Shown: positions 49,858 to 58,983 of the stretch, in pieces | Layout of the letters: each line of letters starts with the position of its first letter | Numbering within the stretch: position 1 is the first letter of the stretch | Source of the DNA: Microbacterium sp. LWO12-1.2 | GTDB lineage: Bacteria; Actinomycetota; Actinomycetes; Actinomycetales; Microbacteriaceae | Assembly: GCF_040675875.1 (NCBI RefSeq) | Contig: NZ_JBEGII010000001.1 | Span: 3,720,001-3,784,000, forward strand | DNA length: 64,000 nucleotides | Direction: 5' to 3' | Notes under the pieces: generated by a model | The model's database searches: none | What the model was told of the DNA's origin: nothing | The model's input: only the letters and a program-made list of their open reading frames with translations | Program-made: the position numbers and the translations under genes

Positions 49858-50666
49858 CAGAGCTGGTACTCGAAGACGTCCGCGTACGGTACGGCAGCGG
49901 AGCCTCCGCCCATGACGCCGTGAAGGGCGTGAGCCTGACCGTCGCGAGTGGGCGCACCGTCGGCCTCGTCGGCGAGTCCGGGTCAGGGAAGTCGACCATC
50001 GCGCGCGCCATCGTGGGACTCCACGAACCTCACGAGGGGCGCATCCTGGTCGACGGCACGGATGTCGTCCGAGCCAGGGGTCGAGTCGCCGCGTTGCGCC
50101 GCGATGTGCAGATGATCTTCCAGGATGCGAGCTCTTCGCTCGATCCGCGGATGAACGTCGGCGCCTCCATCGCGGAAGCGCTGGAGGTGCGGCGGCCCGA
50201 TCTGAAGGACGGGAAGGCTCGTCGCGCGGAGGTCGCGCGGCTCCTGGAGATCGTCGAGCTCGACCCGGCGCGGATCGGCGATCTGCCATCGCAGCTCTCC
50301 GGCGGACAGCGCCAGCGCGTCGCGATCGCCCGTGCCCTCGCGGCCGCGCCCCGGGTGCTGCTGGCCGACGAGATCACCTCGGCGCTCGACGTCTCCGTGC
50401 AGGGCACCGTGCTCAACCTGCTCCGCAAGGTGCAGCAGGAACTCGACCTGACGGTGCTGTTCATCAGCCACAACCTCGCCGTCGTGCGCCAGCTCTGCGA
50501 CGAGGTGGCGGTCATGAAGAACGGTCTCCTCGTGGAGAGCGGCCCCACGGCCCGTGTGATCGATGCGCCGGAGCATGCCTACACGCGCGAACTGGTGCGC
50601 GCCGTCCCTCGACTCGGTGTCCCGCTCGCCGAGACGCCCCTTTCCCGGTCAGGAGACCCCCGATGA
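49854..50666 (+). CDS. Peptide ABC transporter ATP-binding protein, DppF-like
   Basis: The 270-residue ATPase has Walker A GESGSGKST, a Q-loop MIFQDASSSLDPRM typical of the peptide/nickel group, signature LSGGQRQR, Walker B LLADEITSALDV and an H-loop SHN. The Walker B segment reads DEITSALD where DEPTSALD is usual, a mild change. It completes the importer: binding protein, two permeases, two ATPases. Its stop overlaps the start of the peptidase fusion, so uptake and hydrolysis are co-expressed. Confidence 0.93.
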   Translation: MTELVLEDVRVRYGSGASAHDAVKGVSLTVASGRTVGLVGESGSGKSTIARAIVGLHEPHEGRILVDGTDVVRARGRVAALRRDVQMIFQDASSSLDPRMNVGASIAEALEVRRPDLKDGKARRAEVARLLEIVELDPARIGDLPSQLSGGQRQRVAIARALAAAPRVLLADEITSALDVSVQGTVLNLLRKVQQELDLTVLFISHNLAVVRQLCDEVAVMKNGLLVESGPTARVIDAPEHAYTRELVRAVPRLGVPLAETPLSRSGDPR

Positions 50667-53600
50667 CATCGCGCACCGCTCGGCTCGACGACCTGCACCG
50701 CGTCGTCCTCGCCACAGAGACCGCGATCTCGCCGGACGGCGGCGTCGTGGTGTTCACGCGGCGCGACGTCCGAGACGCGCGCACGGTGACCTCACTGTGG
50801 AGCGTCGACCGTGACGGTGCGACCAGGCCCCTGACCCACGGACCGGGGGATGACGCCCCGCAGTTCTCTGCGGCGGGTCTGCTGTTCCGGCGCATCGTCG
50901 ATGGAGCGCCGCAGCTGCATCTGCTCCCCGAGACCGGCGAGCCCGTGCCGCTGACCTCGGTGCCCTCGGGAGTGGGGCGGCCGTTCGTGAGCCCGGCAGG
51001 GGACCGCGTCGCGTTCCTGGCACCGGTGGAGCGCGGGTCGGGCGATCCGACTGCTCCGATCGTGATCGACTCTCTCGATCACAAGATCGACGGTGTGGGG
51101 TGGGCCGGCAGCGTCCGCCATCACCTCCTGCTGCTCGACCTCGCCGACGGCGGCATCCGTCAGATCACCGACGGCTCGTCCGACGTGGGAGAGCCGTCAT
51201 GGTCTCCTGACGGCACCCGGCTCGCCTATGCGGCGGCGACCTTCCCGCGCTCCGACGTCGAGCGCGAGCGTGCCGTGCACGTCGTCGATGTCGATGACCT
51301 CCTCACCCCCGCCCGCCGGGTCGGCGCCGCGACCGGCATCACCGGTCCCATCCTGTGGATGCCGGACGGCGAGTCCGTCGTCGCCGTCGGCCTTCGCCAC
51401 ATGCGGATAGGGCACACCCGCCTGCTGCGTCTGCATCTGGACGGGCGGCCGGACGATGATCTGACCGCGGGGCTCGACCTCAACGTCATGCCGGGTGCCG
51501 TCGGGTACCCGGGCGGGCGGCCCGCGCTCACGCACGACGGCACGCAGATCCTGTTCTGCGCGCGTGACCGCGGCTGGACCCACCTCTATGCGCTCGATCT
51601 CGCCGACGGCAGGATGCGTCCGGTGGTGGCGGCGGAGCATTGCGTCGTGTCGGCGCTGTCCGTCGCCGCCGCGAGCGCTTACGCCGCGATCGTCGTCACC
51701 ACCCAGGACTCCTTCGCCGAGGTCGCCCTCGTGAACTTGGAGACCGGTGAACACCGCGAGCTGACGACGCTGACGCGCGAGGCCCTCCCCGATGTCGAGC
51801 TGCTGCACCCTGAACCGCGCGTCTTCACGATCAGTGATGGCACCGTCGTGCACGGGTGGATCCTTTCCGCGCCGGGAACGACGGGTGCCGCACCGCTGCT
51901 GCTCGACATCCACGGTGGCCCCCACAACGCATGGAGCGGAGTGGCGGACGAGGTCCACCTGTCGCACCAGGTGCTGGCGAGTCGCGGCTGGCGTGTTCTG
52001 ACGCTCAATCCCCGTGGCTCCGACGGCTACGGCGAGGACTTCATGACCGCGGTCCACGGCGCCTGGGCGCGCGTCGATCTTCCGGACTTCCTCGAACCCG
52101 TCGATGCGCTCGTCGCCGAGGGGCTGGCCGATCCGGAGCGGCTCGCGGTGGCCGGCTACAGCTACGGCGGGCTGCTGACCTGCGCGCTGACGGCGCACAC
52201 CGACCGGTTCGCGGCAGCCGTTCCCGGCGGGCTTCTCTGCGATTTCGCATCCTTGGCAGGTCAGCGGCTCGACCCGGAGGGGTTCTTCTCCGAGTCGACC
52301 GCGGGACTGGCGCCGACCGAGATCGTCCGTCTCGCCGAACTGTCACCGATCGCCCGTGCGAGTCGCGTGAGGACTCCGAGCCTGGTGCTGCACGGCGAGC
52401 TCGATGAGACGTGCCCGAGCGCGCAGGCCAGGGAGTGGTACTCGGCTCTGCGGATCACCGGTGTGCCCAGTCGCCTCGTCATCTACCCCGGCGGCGGGCA
52501 CCTGTTCATCGTCACCGGACCGGTCGAGCATCGGATCGACTACCAGCGACGCCTGATCGAGTGGGTCGAGCGGTACACCGCCCCGCGGATGACGGGAGCA
52601 GAGCCGCACCGGGTCGCCGTCGAGCCCGCCGCGCGTGATGCGGCGGAGTGGCAGCACCGGCTCGACCTGCTGCGTCGCAGGTACGGCGTGGTGGGGGCGC
52701 AGTTCGGCATCCTGCAGCTGACGGACGAGGGGACCGTCCTCGATCGGTGCACGGTCTCGTCCGGAGTGCTCGACGCCTCGACGGGAGTGCCGGTGACCGA
52801 CGACGCGGTGTTCCAGATCGGGTCGATCAGCAAGGTCTGGACGACGATGCTCATCCTGCAACTCGTCGAGGAGGGGAAGCTCGATCTCGATGCCTCGGTG
52901 CGCAGCATCTTGCCGGACTTCCAGCTCGCCGGCGACCCGGAGCCGACCGTCACGGTGAGAGAGCTCCTGCATCACACCAGTGGCCTCGACGGCGACGTGT
53001 TCACCGACACCGGGCGGGGGGATGACTGCGTCGCCGCGTACGTGGAACTGCTGGCGGGAACGGAGCGTCTGCACCCGCGCGGCGAGCGGTTCTCGTATTG
53101 CAACTCCGCCTTCGTCGTCGCGGGACGGATCATCGAGGTGCTGTGCGGGACGACCTGGGACGATGCGCTCAAGACGCGCCTGATCGACCCCCTGGGTCTG
53201 CAGCACACGTTCACGCTGACCGATGACGCCCCCAGGTTCGCGACGGCGACGGGGCACACCGGGTTCGGCGCCGCGGCGGTGCCGACGCGCAAGTGGGGGA
53301 TACCGCGTTCGATGGGACCGGCGGGGTTGATCTCGGCCAGCGTCGGGGACCTGCTGGTCTTCGCCGAGACCGCGCTGCGCGAGGGCCTGACTCCTGGCGG
53401 CACCCGCGTGCTGTCGACGGAGAATGCTCGTCTGATGACGACAGAGCACGTCGACCTTCGCGCGAGCGTCGGTGCCACCTCCGGATGGGGCCTGGGGTGG
53501 TTCCTGCAGGACTGGCAGGGCAGCCGTGTGTACGGGCACGACGGCGGCACGATCGGTCAGCGTGCCTACCTGCGGATCTTCCCGGAGGCGGGTCTCGCGG

Positions 53601-53992
53601 TGGCGCTGCTCACATCGGGCGGGCAACCGGACGGGCTCTACCGCGAGCTCTTCGACGATGCCGCGCGGGCGTTCGACGGTGGCGGGATCCACCCCGTGCT
53701 GCTCCCCGACCGCACGCGCACGCCGGAGCCGATGACCGGCACCTGGGAGTCGGCAGGGTTCGTGGCCGACATCGCCCCGCGCGACGGCGGCCTGCGCCTC
53801 GTGCTGCGGGAGCGCAAGAGCTACGTCGACGCCGTCTCGCCTGACGAGGTACAGGACGTCGAGCTGTTCGCCTCGAACGTGCCGGGGGTCTACGCGTACA
53901 CGAGCGACGAGATCGCCGGGTGGGAGCAGGTGCGACCGGTGTCGGGCGGCCTCTACCTCGGCTACCGATTCCTGCGCGAGGCGAGATCGTGA
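50663..53992 (+). CDS. Fusion of S9 prolyl oligopeptidase-type and beta-lactamase-fold serine hydrolases
   Basis: The 1109-residue protein joins two unrelated serine hydrolases. Residues about 1-640 form an S9 peptidase: a beta-propeller, then an alpha/beta-hydrolase with GYSYGG (Ser500), Asp581 in LHGELDETCP and His613. Residues about 660-1109 form a penicillin-binding-protein/class C-like domain with Ser721-I-S-Lys724, Tyr812-C-Asn814 and a GHDGG box. No signal peptide is visible, so it is probably cytoplasmic. Both active sites look intact. It lies within a peptide-import operon, coupled at both ends (ATGA before, GTGA after). The D-stereospecific peptidase families share the second fold, so a dual L/D peptidase is conceivable. 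Confidence 0.9.
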   Translation: MTSRTARLDDLHRVVLATETAISPDGGVVVFTRRDVRDARTVTSLWSVDRDGATRPLTHGPGDDAPQFSAAGLLFRRIVDGAPQLHLLPETGEPVPLTSVPSGVGRPFVSPAGDRVAFLAPVERGSGDPTAPIVIDSLDHKIDGVGWAGSVRHHLLLLDLADGGIRQITDGSSDVGEPSWSPDGTRLAYAAATFPRSDVERERAVHVVDVDDLLTPARRVGAATGITGPILWMPDGESVVAVGLRHMRIGHTRLLRLHLDGRPDDDLTAGLDLNVMPGAVGYPGGRPALTHDGTQILFCARDRGWTHLYALDLADGRMRPVVAAEHCVVSALSVAAASAYAAIVVTTQDSFAEVALVNLETGEHRELTTLTREALPDVELLHPEPRVFTISDGTVVHGWILSAPGTTGAAPLLLDIHGGPHNAWSGVADEVHLSHQVLASRGWRVLTLNPRGSDGYGEDFMTAVHGAWARVDLPDFLEPVDALVAEGLADPERLAVAGYSYGGLLTCALTAHTDRFAAAVPGGLLCDFASLAGQRLDPEGFFSESTAGLAPTEIVRLAELSPIARASRVRTPSLVLHGELDETCPSAQAREWYSALRITGVPSRLVIYPGGGHLFIVTGPVEHRIDYQRRLIEWVERYTAPRMTGAEPHRVAVEPAARDAAEWQHRLDLLRRRYGVVGAQFGILQLTDEGTVLDRCTVSSGVLDASTGVPVTDDAVFQIGSISKVWTTMLILQLVEEGKLDLDASVRSILPDFQLAGDPEPTVTVRELLHHTSGLDGDVFTDTGRGDDCVAAYVELLAGTERLHPRGERFSYCNSAFVVAGRIIEVLCGTTWDDALKTRLIDPLGLQHTFTLTDDAPRFATATGHTGFGAAAVPTRKWGIPRSMGPAGLISASVGDLLVFAETALREGLTPGGTRVLSTENARLMTTEHVDLRASVGATSGWGLGWFLQDWQGSRVYGHDGGTIGQRAYLRIFPEAGLAVALLTSGGQPDGLYRELFDDAARAFDGGGIHPVLLPDRTRTPEPMTGTWESAGFVADIAPRDGGLRLVLRERKSYVDAVSPDEVQDVELFASNVPGVYAYTSDEIAGWEQVRPVSGGLYLGYRFLREARS

Positions 53993-54822
53993 GCGTCGGG
54001 GTCCAGGGGATGCCGGTGGAGGGAGGAGCGCGGACAGGAGGGGTGGGGATGGAGCTGCGGATGCTGCGTCTGCCGTCCGAGATGGTGGCCGCGACGGAGC
54101 TCGTCGCCGGAGTGTGGCAGGTCGACGTCGAGCGTGCACACGTCAACCCCGGTCTCCTCACCGCGCTCGCGCACGCCGGCAACTACGTCGCCGGTGGCTT
54201 TCTCGGTGACGAGCTCATGGCGGTCTGCGTCGGGTTCTTCCATCCGCCTTTCGACCGTGCGCTGCACTCCCATCTCGCGGGGGTCCGGCTCGACGCGATC
54301 GGCCAGGGATGGGGACACGCGATCAAGAGCCATCAGCGTGCCTGGTGCCTCGAGCGCGGTGTCACGCGCGTGACGTGGACCTACGACCCGCTCGTCGCCC
54401 GCAACGCCTACTTCAACCTGCACAAGCTCGGGTGCACGATCGACAGCTATCTGCTCGACTTCTACGGTGACCTGGGCGACGGCGTGAACGGCGGTCAGCG
54501 CAGCGACCGGGCGCTCGTGGTGTGGGATCTCGAGCGGCCGGTCGGCCCCCGCCCGGCGGCGGCCACCGGCGTCGACACGCCACCGGCGGTCCTGTGGGCT
54601 GACGACGAGCAGCCGGTTCTCGACCTCGACCGTGCGCACGATCTGCAGTTCTGTCGCATCGACATCCCGAGCGACATCGAGAAGATGCGGCGGGTCGCCC
54701 CCGACCTCGCGGCCCGCTGGCGGGTCGCTCTCGGGCATGCCCTCGGCGGGCTGCTCGCCGAGGGGTGGAGCGTTTCCGATTTCGACCGCCGTGGTCACTA
54801 CACACTCACGAGGAGTTCCTGA
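53989..54822 (+). CDS. GNAT-like acetyltransferase, COG3375 type
   Basis: The 277-residue protein has an acetyltransferase-like core: SEMVAATELVAGVWQ at the start, GGFLGDELMAVCVGFF, and GQGWGHAIKSHQRAWCLERGVTRVTWTYDPLVARNAYFNLHKLG in the CoA-binding region. This set typifies the COG3375 group. It is followed with no gap by an N-acylamino-acid-racemase-like gene, a pairing found elsewhere in which the transferase would acylate an amino acid for the racemase. GTG 53989 overlaps the previous stop. The acyl donor and substrate are unknown. Confidence 0.8.
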   Translation: MSVGVQGMPVEGGARTGGVGMELRMLRLPSEMVAATELVAGVWQVDVERAHVNPGLLTALAHAGNYVAGGFLGDELMAVCVGFFHPPFDRALHSHLAGVRLDAIGQGWGHAIKSHQRAWCLERGVTRVTWTYDPLVARNAYFNLHKLGCTIDSYLLDFYGDLGDGVNGGQRSDRALVVWDLERPVGPRPAAATGVDTPPAVLWADDEQPVLDLDRAHDLQFCRIDIPSDIEKMRRVAPDLAARWRVALGHALGGLLAEGWSVSDFDRRGHYTLTRSS

Positions 54823-55959
54823 ATGCATATCGATCGCGTCGAGCTGATCACGGTACGGATGCCGTTGGTCCATCCGTTCACCACCTCTTTCTCGACCCAG
54901 ACGGAGCGGCGTCCGCTTCTCGTGCGCATCACCGCGTCGAGAGACGGTCGCACCGTGACGGGCTGGGGCGAGTGCGTGGCCCTGTTCGATCCCTCGTATT
55001 CTCCGGAGTATCTCGACGGCGCCAGAGAGATGCTGCGACGGTTCCTGGTTCCCTCGCTGCTGGAATGGCAGGACGCCGGACGCACGGTGACGGCCGAGAC
55101 CGTGGCGGCAGCGACCGCGCACGTCGTCGGCCACCGCATGGCCAAGGCGGCGCTCGAGATGGCGGTGCTCGATGCCGGCCTGCGCCTCGACGACCGACGG
55201 TTCGCCGACCACCTCGGGGTCACGCGTGCGGCCGTGCCGTCGGGGGTCAGCGTCGGGATCGAGTCGTCGATCCCCGACCTGCTCGCCCAGGTCGGGGGGT
55301 TCCTCGACGAGGGGTATGCGCGCATCAAGCTCAAGATCCAGCCGGGCTGGGACATCGAGCCCGTCCGCGCCGTGCGCGAGAAGTTCGGCGACGTGCCTCT
55401 CCAGGTGGATGCCAACACGGCCTACCGGCTCTCGGATGCGCCGCTGCTGCGCCGGCTCGACCCCTTCGGCCTGCTCCTGATCGAGCAGCCCCTCGCCGAG
55501 GACGATCTGCGCCAGCACGCTCTGCTCGCCCAGCAGATCGCCACGCCGGTCTGCCTCGACGAGTCGATCGTCTCGGTCGAGGCGGCGGCCGATGCGATCG
55601 CGATGGGGGCCGCGAGCGTCATCAACATCAAACCGGGCCGGGTGGGTGGATATCTCGCTGCCCGCCGCATCCATGATCTCGCCGAGGCCAACGGGATCGC
55701 TGTCTGGTGCGGTGGCATGCTCGAGACCGGAATCGGGCGCGCGGCCAACATCGCCCTCGCCGGTCTGCCCGGCTTCACGCTGCCCGGTGACGTGTCAGGG
55801 TCGAACCGGTTCTACGCGCAGGATGTGACCGAGCCGGTGGTGATGAGGGACGGCGTCGTCGCGATACCGGACGGGCCGGGCTTCGGTGTGGAGCCGCTCG
55901 CCGACGTGCTGGCAGCGGTCACGATCGACGCGGTCGACATCGCGGCGCGCCGGAGCTGA
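54823..55959 (+). CDS. N-acylamino acid racemase / o-succinylbenzoate synthase family enolase
   Basis: The 378-residue enolase-superfamily enzyme has the full catalytic set: Lys169-x-Lys171, metal ligands Asp196, Glu221 and Asp246, and Lys270 on the opposite face (NIKPGRVGG). OSBS and N-succinylamino acid racemase activities share this scaffold. Without other menaquinone genes and next to an acetyltransferase, racemisation of N-acyl amino acids is the better guess. The ATG follows directly after the acetyltransferase stop. Together they could convert D- to L-amino acids after peptide breakdown. Confidence 0.87.
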   Translation: MHIDRVELITVRMPLVHPFTTSFSTQTERRPLLVRITASRDGRTVTGWGECVALFDPSYSPEYLDGAREMLRRFLVPSLLEWQDAGRTVTAETVAAATAHVVGHRMAKAALEMAVLDAGLRLDDRRFADHLGVTRAAVPSGVSVGIESSIPDLLAQVGGFLDEGYARIKLKIQPGWDIEPVRAVREKFGDVPLQVDANTAYRLSDAPLLRRLDPFGLLLIEQPLAEDDLRQHALLAQQIATPVCLDESIVSVEAAADAIAMGAASVINIKPGRVGGYLAARRIHDLAEANGIAVWCGGMLETGIGRAANIALAGLPGFTLPGDVSGSNRFYAQDVTEPVVMRDGVVAIPDGPGFGVEPLADVLAAVTIDAVDIAARRS

Positions 55960-55961
55960 TC

Positions 55962-57518
55962 GTGCGCGCCCGAGGCTCTCACGCCGACGTCATCGTGGTC
56001 GGCGCGGGCTCGGCAGGGTCGGCGCTGGCGGCACGACTCGTGCAGGCGGGGCGACGTGTCCTGCTGCTGGAGGCGGGGAGAGACGCTACGGCCGCCGAAC
56101 TCCCGGAGTCGTGGCGCCTGCCGAATCCGATGGCGGCGATGGAGGAACCGGGGAGTGCATCGCTGCTGTGGGCCGAGCATCTCGCGTCGCGGACCGCGAC
56201 GCAGGAGCCATCGCTGTACTGGCGGGGCAAGGGTCTGGGCGGGAGCTCGGCCATCAACGGGCAGATCGCGATCCGCCCGCCGATGGAGGACTTCGACGAC
56301 TGGGCCGCCGACGGCTGCACGGGGTGGTCCGCGGAGGACGTGCTCCCGGTGCTCGCGGCTCTGGAGTCCGACCAGGAGTACGGGGAACGCCCGCACCACG
56401 GCGCCGACGGCCCGATCCCGGTGCACCGTTACCCGCAGCAGGTGTGGGGGTCGGTCGATCGTGCGCTGCGCGATGCCGCGCTGGCGGCGGGTCAGCCCTG
56501 GGCGCCGGACGTCAACGCACCCGGTGCGACCGGAGTCTCGCCCTATCCGGTCAACTCGATCGACGGACGGCGGGTCTCCTGCAACGATGCGTACCTCGAG
56601 CCGTTGCGGGGCGACCCCCTGCTCACGATCAGGGGAGAGGCGCTGGTGGACCGCGTCGTTTTCGAGGGGGAGCGCGCCGTGGGGGTGCGTCTCGCGAACG
56701 GCGAAGTGCTGAGCGCGGATCTCGTCGTCCTCTGCGCCGGCGCCACGGCGACGCCTTCGATCCTGATGCGCTCCGGGATCGGCCCCGCCCCGCATCTGGT
56801 GGAGCAGCGGATCGCCGTGCGTGCCGATCTGCCCGTCGGCGAGGGTATGCAGGATCATCCGATGGTGCTCATCGGCATCCCGCTCACGCCGGAGGCCACG
56901 GCCGGCCCCTGGGATCGTCACACCAACTGCTGCATCCGGTACTCCAGCGGGATGACATCCGACACGAACGACATGATGATGGTCGCTCTCAACCAGAACG
57001 CGCTCGCGATGGCCTCGGCGGATCCTCGTGCGGGCGCCGGCGCGGTCGGGGTCTTCGTCAACCGCACCTACTCCCGTGGCACGCTGCGCCTGCAGGGCCG
57101 AGATCCCCGGACGCAGCCGCGCCTGTCGTTCAACATGCTCGACGTGGCGCTCGACGTCGACCGGCTGGCGGCGGGGGTCCACCAGCTGGCCGAGCTGGTG
57201 GATCATGAGTCATTCGCGGGCATCACCGCGTCGGATGTCTGGGCATCCAACGCCACGCTGCGCGCATCGCTCGACGGGCCGGAGGACGCACTCCGGGCCT
57301 ACTTGCGCGACACCGCCGTCGACACTCAGCACGCGACGAGCACGTGTCGCATGGGCGATCCCGCCGCCGCGACCACCGTGGTCGACCCGGAGGGCCGCGT
57401 CCTCGGCATCGACGGGCTGCGCGTCGCCGATGCGTCGATCTTCCCTTTCGTCCCCCGAGCGAACACCCATCTGGCGAGTGTCCTGGTCGGCGAGATGCTG
57501 GCCGCACGCCTGACCTGA
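55962..57518 (+). CDS. GMC family FAD oxidoreductase
   Basis: The 518-residue flavoenzyme has VIVVGAGSAGSALAARL at the N-terminus, the GMC signature 1 region YWRGKGLGGSSAINGQIAIR, ATPSILMRSGIGP (signature 2-like), and the C-terminal catalytic segment HATSTCRMG...DGLRVADASIFP. It oxidises an alcohol or amino-alcohol and passes electrons to oxygen or another acceptor. The adjacent aldehyde dehydrogenase would take the aldehyde on to the acid, as choline dehydrogenase and betaine aldehyde dehydrogenase do. The substrate is unknown. The GTG start is 2 bases after the racemase stop. Confidence 0.9.
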   Translation: MRARGSHADVIVVGAGSAGSALAARLVQAGRRVLLLEAGRDATAAELPESWRLPNPMAAMEEPGSASLLWAEHLASRTATQEPSLYWRGKGLGGSSAINGQIAIRPPMEDFDDWAADGCTGWSAEDVLPVLAALESDQEYGERPHHGADGPIPVHRYPQQVWGSVDRALRDAALAAGQPWAPDVNAPGATGVSPYPVNSIDGRRVSCNDAYLEPLRGDPLLTIRGEALVDRVVFEGERAVGVRLANGEVLSADLVVLCAGATATPSILMRSGIGPAPHLVEQRIAVRADLPVGEGMQDHPMVLIGIPLTPEATAGPWDRHTNCCIRYSSGMTSDTNDMMMVALNQNALAMASADPRAGAGAVGVFVNRTYSRGTLRLQGRDPRTQPRLSFNMLDVALDVDRLAAGVHQLAELVDHESFAGITASDVWASNATLRASLDGPEDALRAYLRDTAVDTQHATSTCRMGDPAAATTVVDPEGRVLGIDGLRVADASIFPFVPRANTHLASVLVGEMLAARLT

Positions 57519-57537
57519 GACCATCTGAGGAGCCACC

Positions 57538-58956
57538 ATGGAGCATCAGCGCCACGTGATCGGCGGTGTCGCCGTCGCGTCGACCGATCCGGAGACCCTC
57601 CCGGTCGTCTCACCCTGGACCGAGGAGGTGATCGCCCGCATCCCCGTCGGCTCCGCCGCAGACGTCGATGCGGCGGTCCGCTCGGCGGTGTCGGCGCAAC
57701 GTGACTGGTCCCTGCGCGGGCTCGACGAGCGCATCGACCTTCTCGCGGGGGTCGCCGACACCGTAGAGAGGCATCTCGCGGAGCTCGCGCAGATCGAGAG
57801 CGACGAGATGGGCAAACCCATCCCACTCGCCGAGCAGTTCATCGAGGGTGGGATCGCCGGGTGGCGGCAGGGTCTCGCCCTCGCGCGCTCCTACCCCTTC
57901 GTGGCTGATGTCACGGTGCCGGGCGAACCGGGACAGACCGTGGTCGAGCGTCGGCCCGTGGGAGTGGTCGGGCTCATCATCCCGTGGAACTTCACTGTCG
58001 CCTCGATCCTCGGAAGCCTCCTTCCGCTCCTCGCCGCAGGCAACACCGTCGTGCTCAAACCCTCGGAGAAGTCGCCGTTGTCGGCGGCCCGGTTCGTTCA
58101 CCTGCTCGATCTGCCGCCCGGAGTCGTGAACCTCGTGCTCGGCGATGCGCGCGCGGGCGGACCGCTCGCCGCTCACGAGGATGTGGCGCTGCTGCATTTC
58201 ACCGGCTCCGTCGAGGTCGGGCGCGCGGTGGGGATCGCGGCCGCATCGCGTCTGAAGCGATCGGTGCTCGAACTCGGAGGCAACGATCCGGTGATCGTCG
58301 ACGCGGATGTCGATGTGGTGGCGACCGCGGAGGCTGTGGCGATGTCCTCCTTCGTCAACAGCGGGCAGATCTGCACGTCGTCGGAGCGCATCTACGTGCA
58401 CCGCGACGTCGCCGAGGAGTTCGTCACGGCTCTGGTCGCGGCGGCCGGTTCGTACGACCTCACCGCCGACCGGGAGGGCACGGGCCTCGGTCCCCTCGTC
58501 GACGCCCGACAGCGTACCCACGTACACGCGCACGTCTCGGAGGCGATAGAGCGCGGCGCGACGGCGCTGCGCGGCGGTGTGCTGCCCGAAGGTCCGGGGT
58601 TCGGCTACCCCGCCACGGTTCTCATCGGGGTCACGGCGGAGATGCGGGTGATGCGCGAGGAGACCTTCGGCCCCGTCGCTCCCGTCGTCGTCGTCGACTC
58701 CTTCGACGAGGCGGTCGAGCTCGCCAACGGCACCGGCTTCGGACTCGCCGCGACCGTGTACACGCACGACCCCGTCCACCAGCAGCGCGCGGGGGACATC
58801 CACGCCGCCGTGATCTGGATCAACGGATGGCAGCAGGGTGGTGTCAACGCGATCGCAGAGCCGTGGGGACTCAGCGGCGTGGGAGCCGCGGGCTCCGTCG
58901 CCGACTTCGACGCGGCGACGCGACCCGTCTCACTGCTCCGGGCCGCGACCGCCTGA
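57538..58956 (+). CDS. Aldehyde dehydrogenase family protein
   Basis: The 472-residue enzyme has the cofactor region VGLIIPWNFTVASILGSLLPLLAAGNTVVLKPSEKSP, the base motif LELGGNDPVIV and the catalytic Cys in NSGQICTSSERIY. It is closest in pattern to betaine/gamma-aminobutyraldehyde-type dehydrogenases. The ATG is 19 bases after the GMC gene with GAGGAG just upstream. The pair suggests two-step oxidation of an alcohol to a carboxylate. It is the last gene of the long coupled unit and converges on a serine hydrolase gene. Confidence 0.9.
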   Translation: MEHQRHVIGGVAVASTDPETLPVVSPWTEEVIARIPVGSAADVDAAVRSAVSAQRDWSLRGLDERIDLLAGVADTVERHLAELAQIESDEMGKPIPLAEQFIEGGIAGWRQGLALARSYPFVADVTVPGEPGQTVVERRPVGVVGLIIPWNFTVASILGSLLPLLAAGNTVVLKPSEKSPLSAARFVHLLDLPPGVVNLVLGDARAGGPLAAHEDVALLHFTGSVEVGRAVGIAAASRLKRSVLELGGNDPVIVDADVDVVATAEAVAMSSFVNSGQICTSSERIYVHRDVAEEFVTALVAAAGSYDLTADREGTGLGPLVDARQRTHVHAHVSEAIERGATALRGGVLPEGPGFGYPATVLIGVTAEMRVMREETFGPVAPVVVVDSFDEAVELANGTGFGLAATVYTHDPVHQQRAGDIHAAVIWINGWQQGGVNAIAEPWGLSGVGAAGSVADFDAATRPVSLLRAATA

Positions 58957-58962
58957 TCGCCT

Positions 58963-58983
58963 GACCGCCTCGCTCAGGCGGTC
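58963..58983. terminator. Bidirectional hairpin between convergent genes
   Basis: GACCGCCT (58963-58970) and AGGCGGTC (58976-58983) pair perfectly around a 5-base loop, in the 17 bases between the aldehyde dehydrogenase and serine hydrolase ends. The hydrolase stop codon lies inside the structure. Confidence 0.7.
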
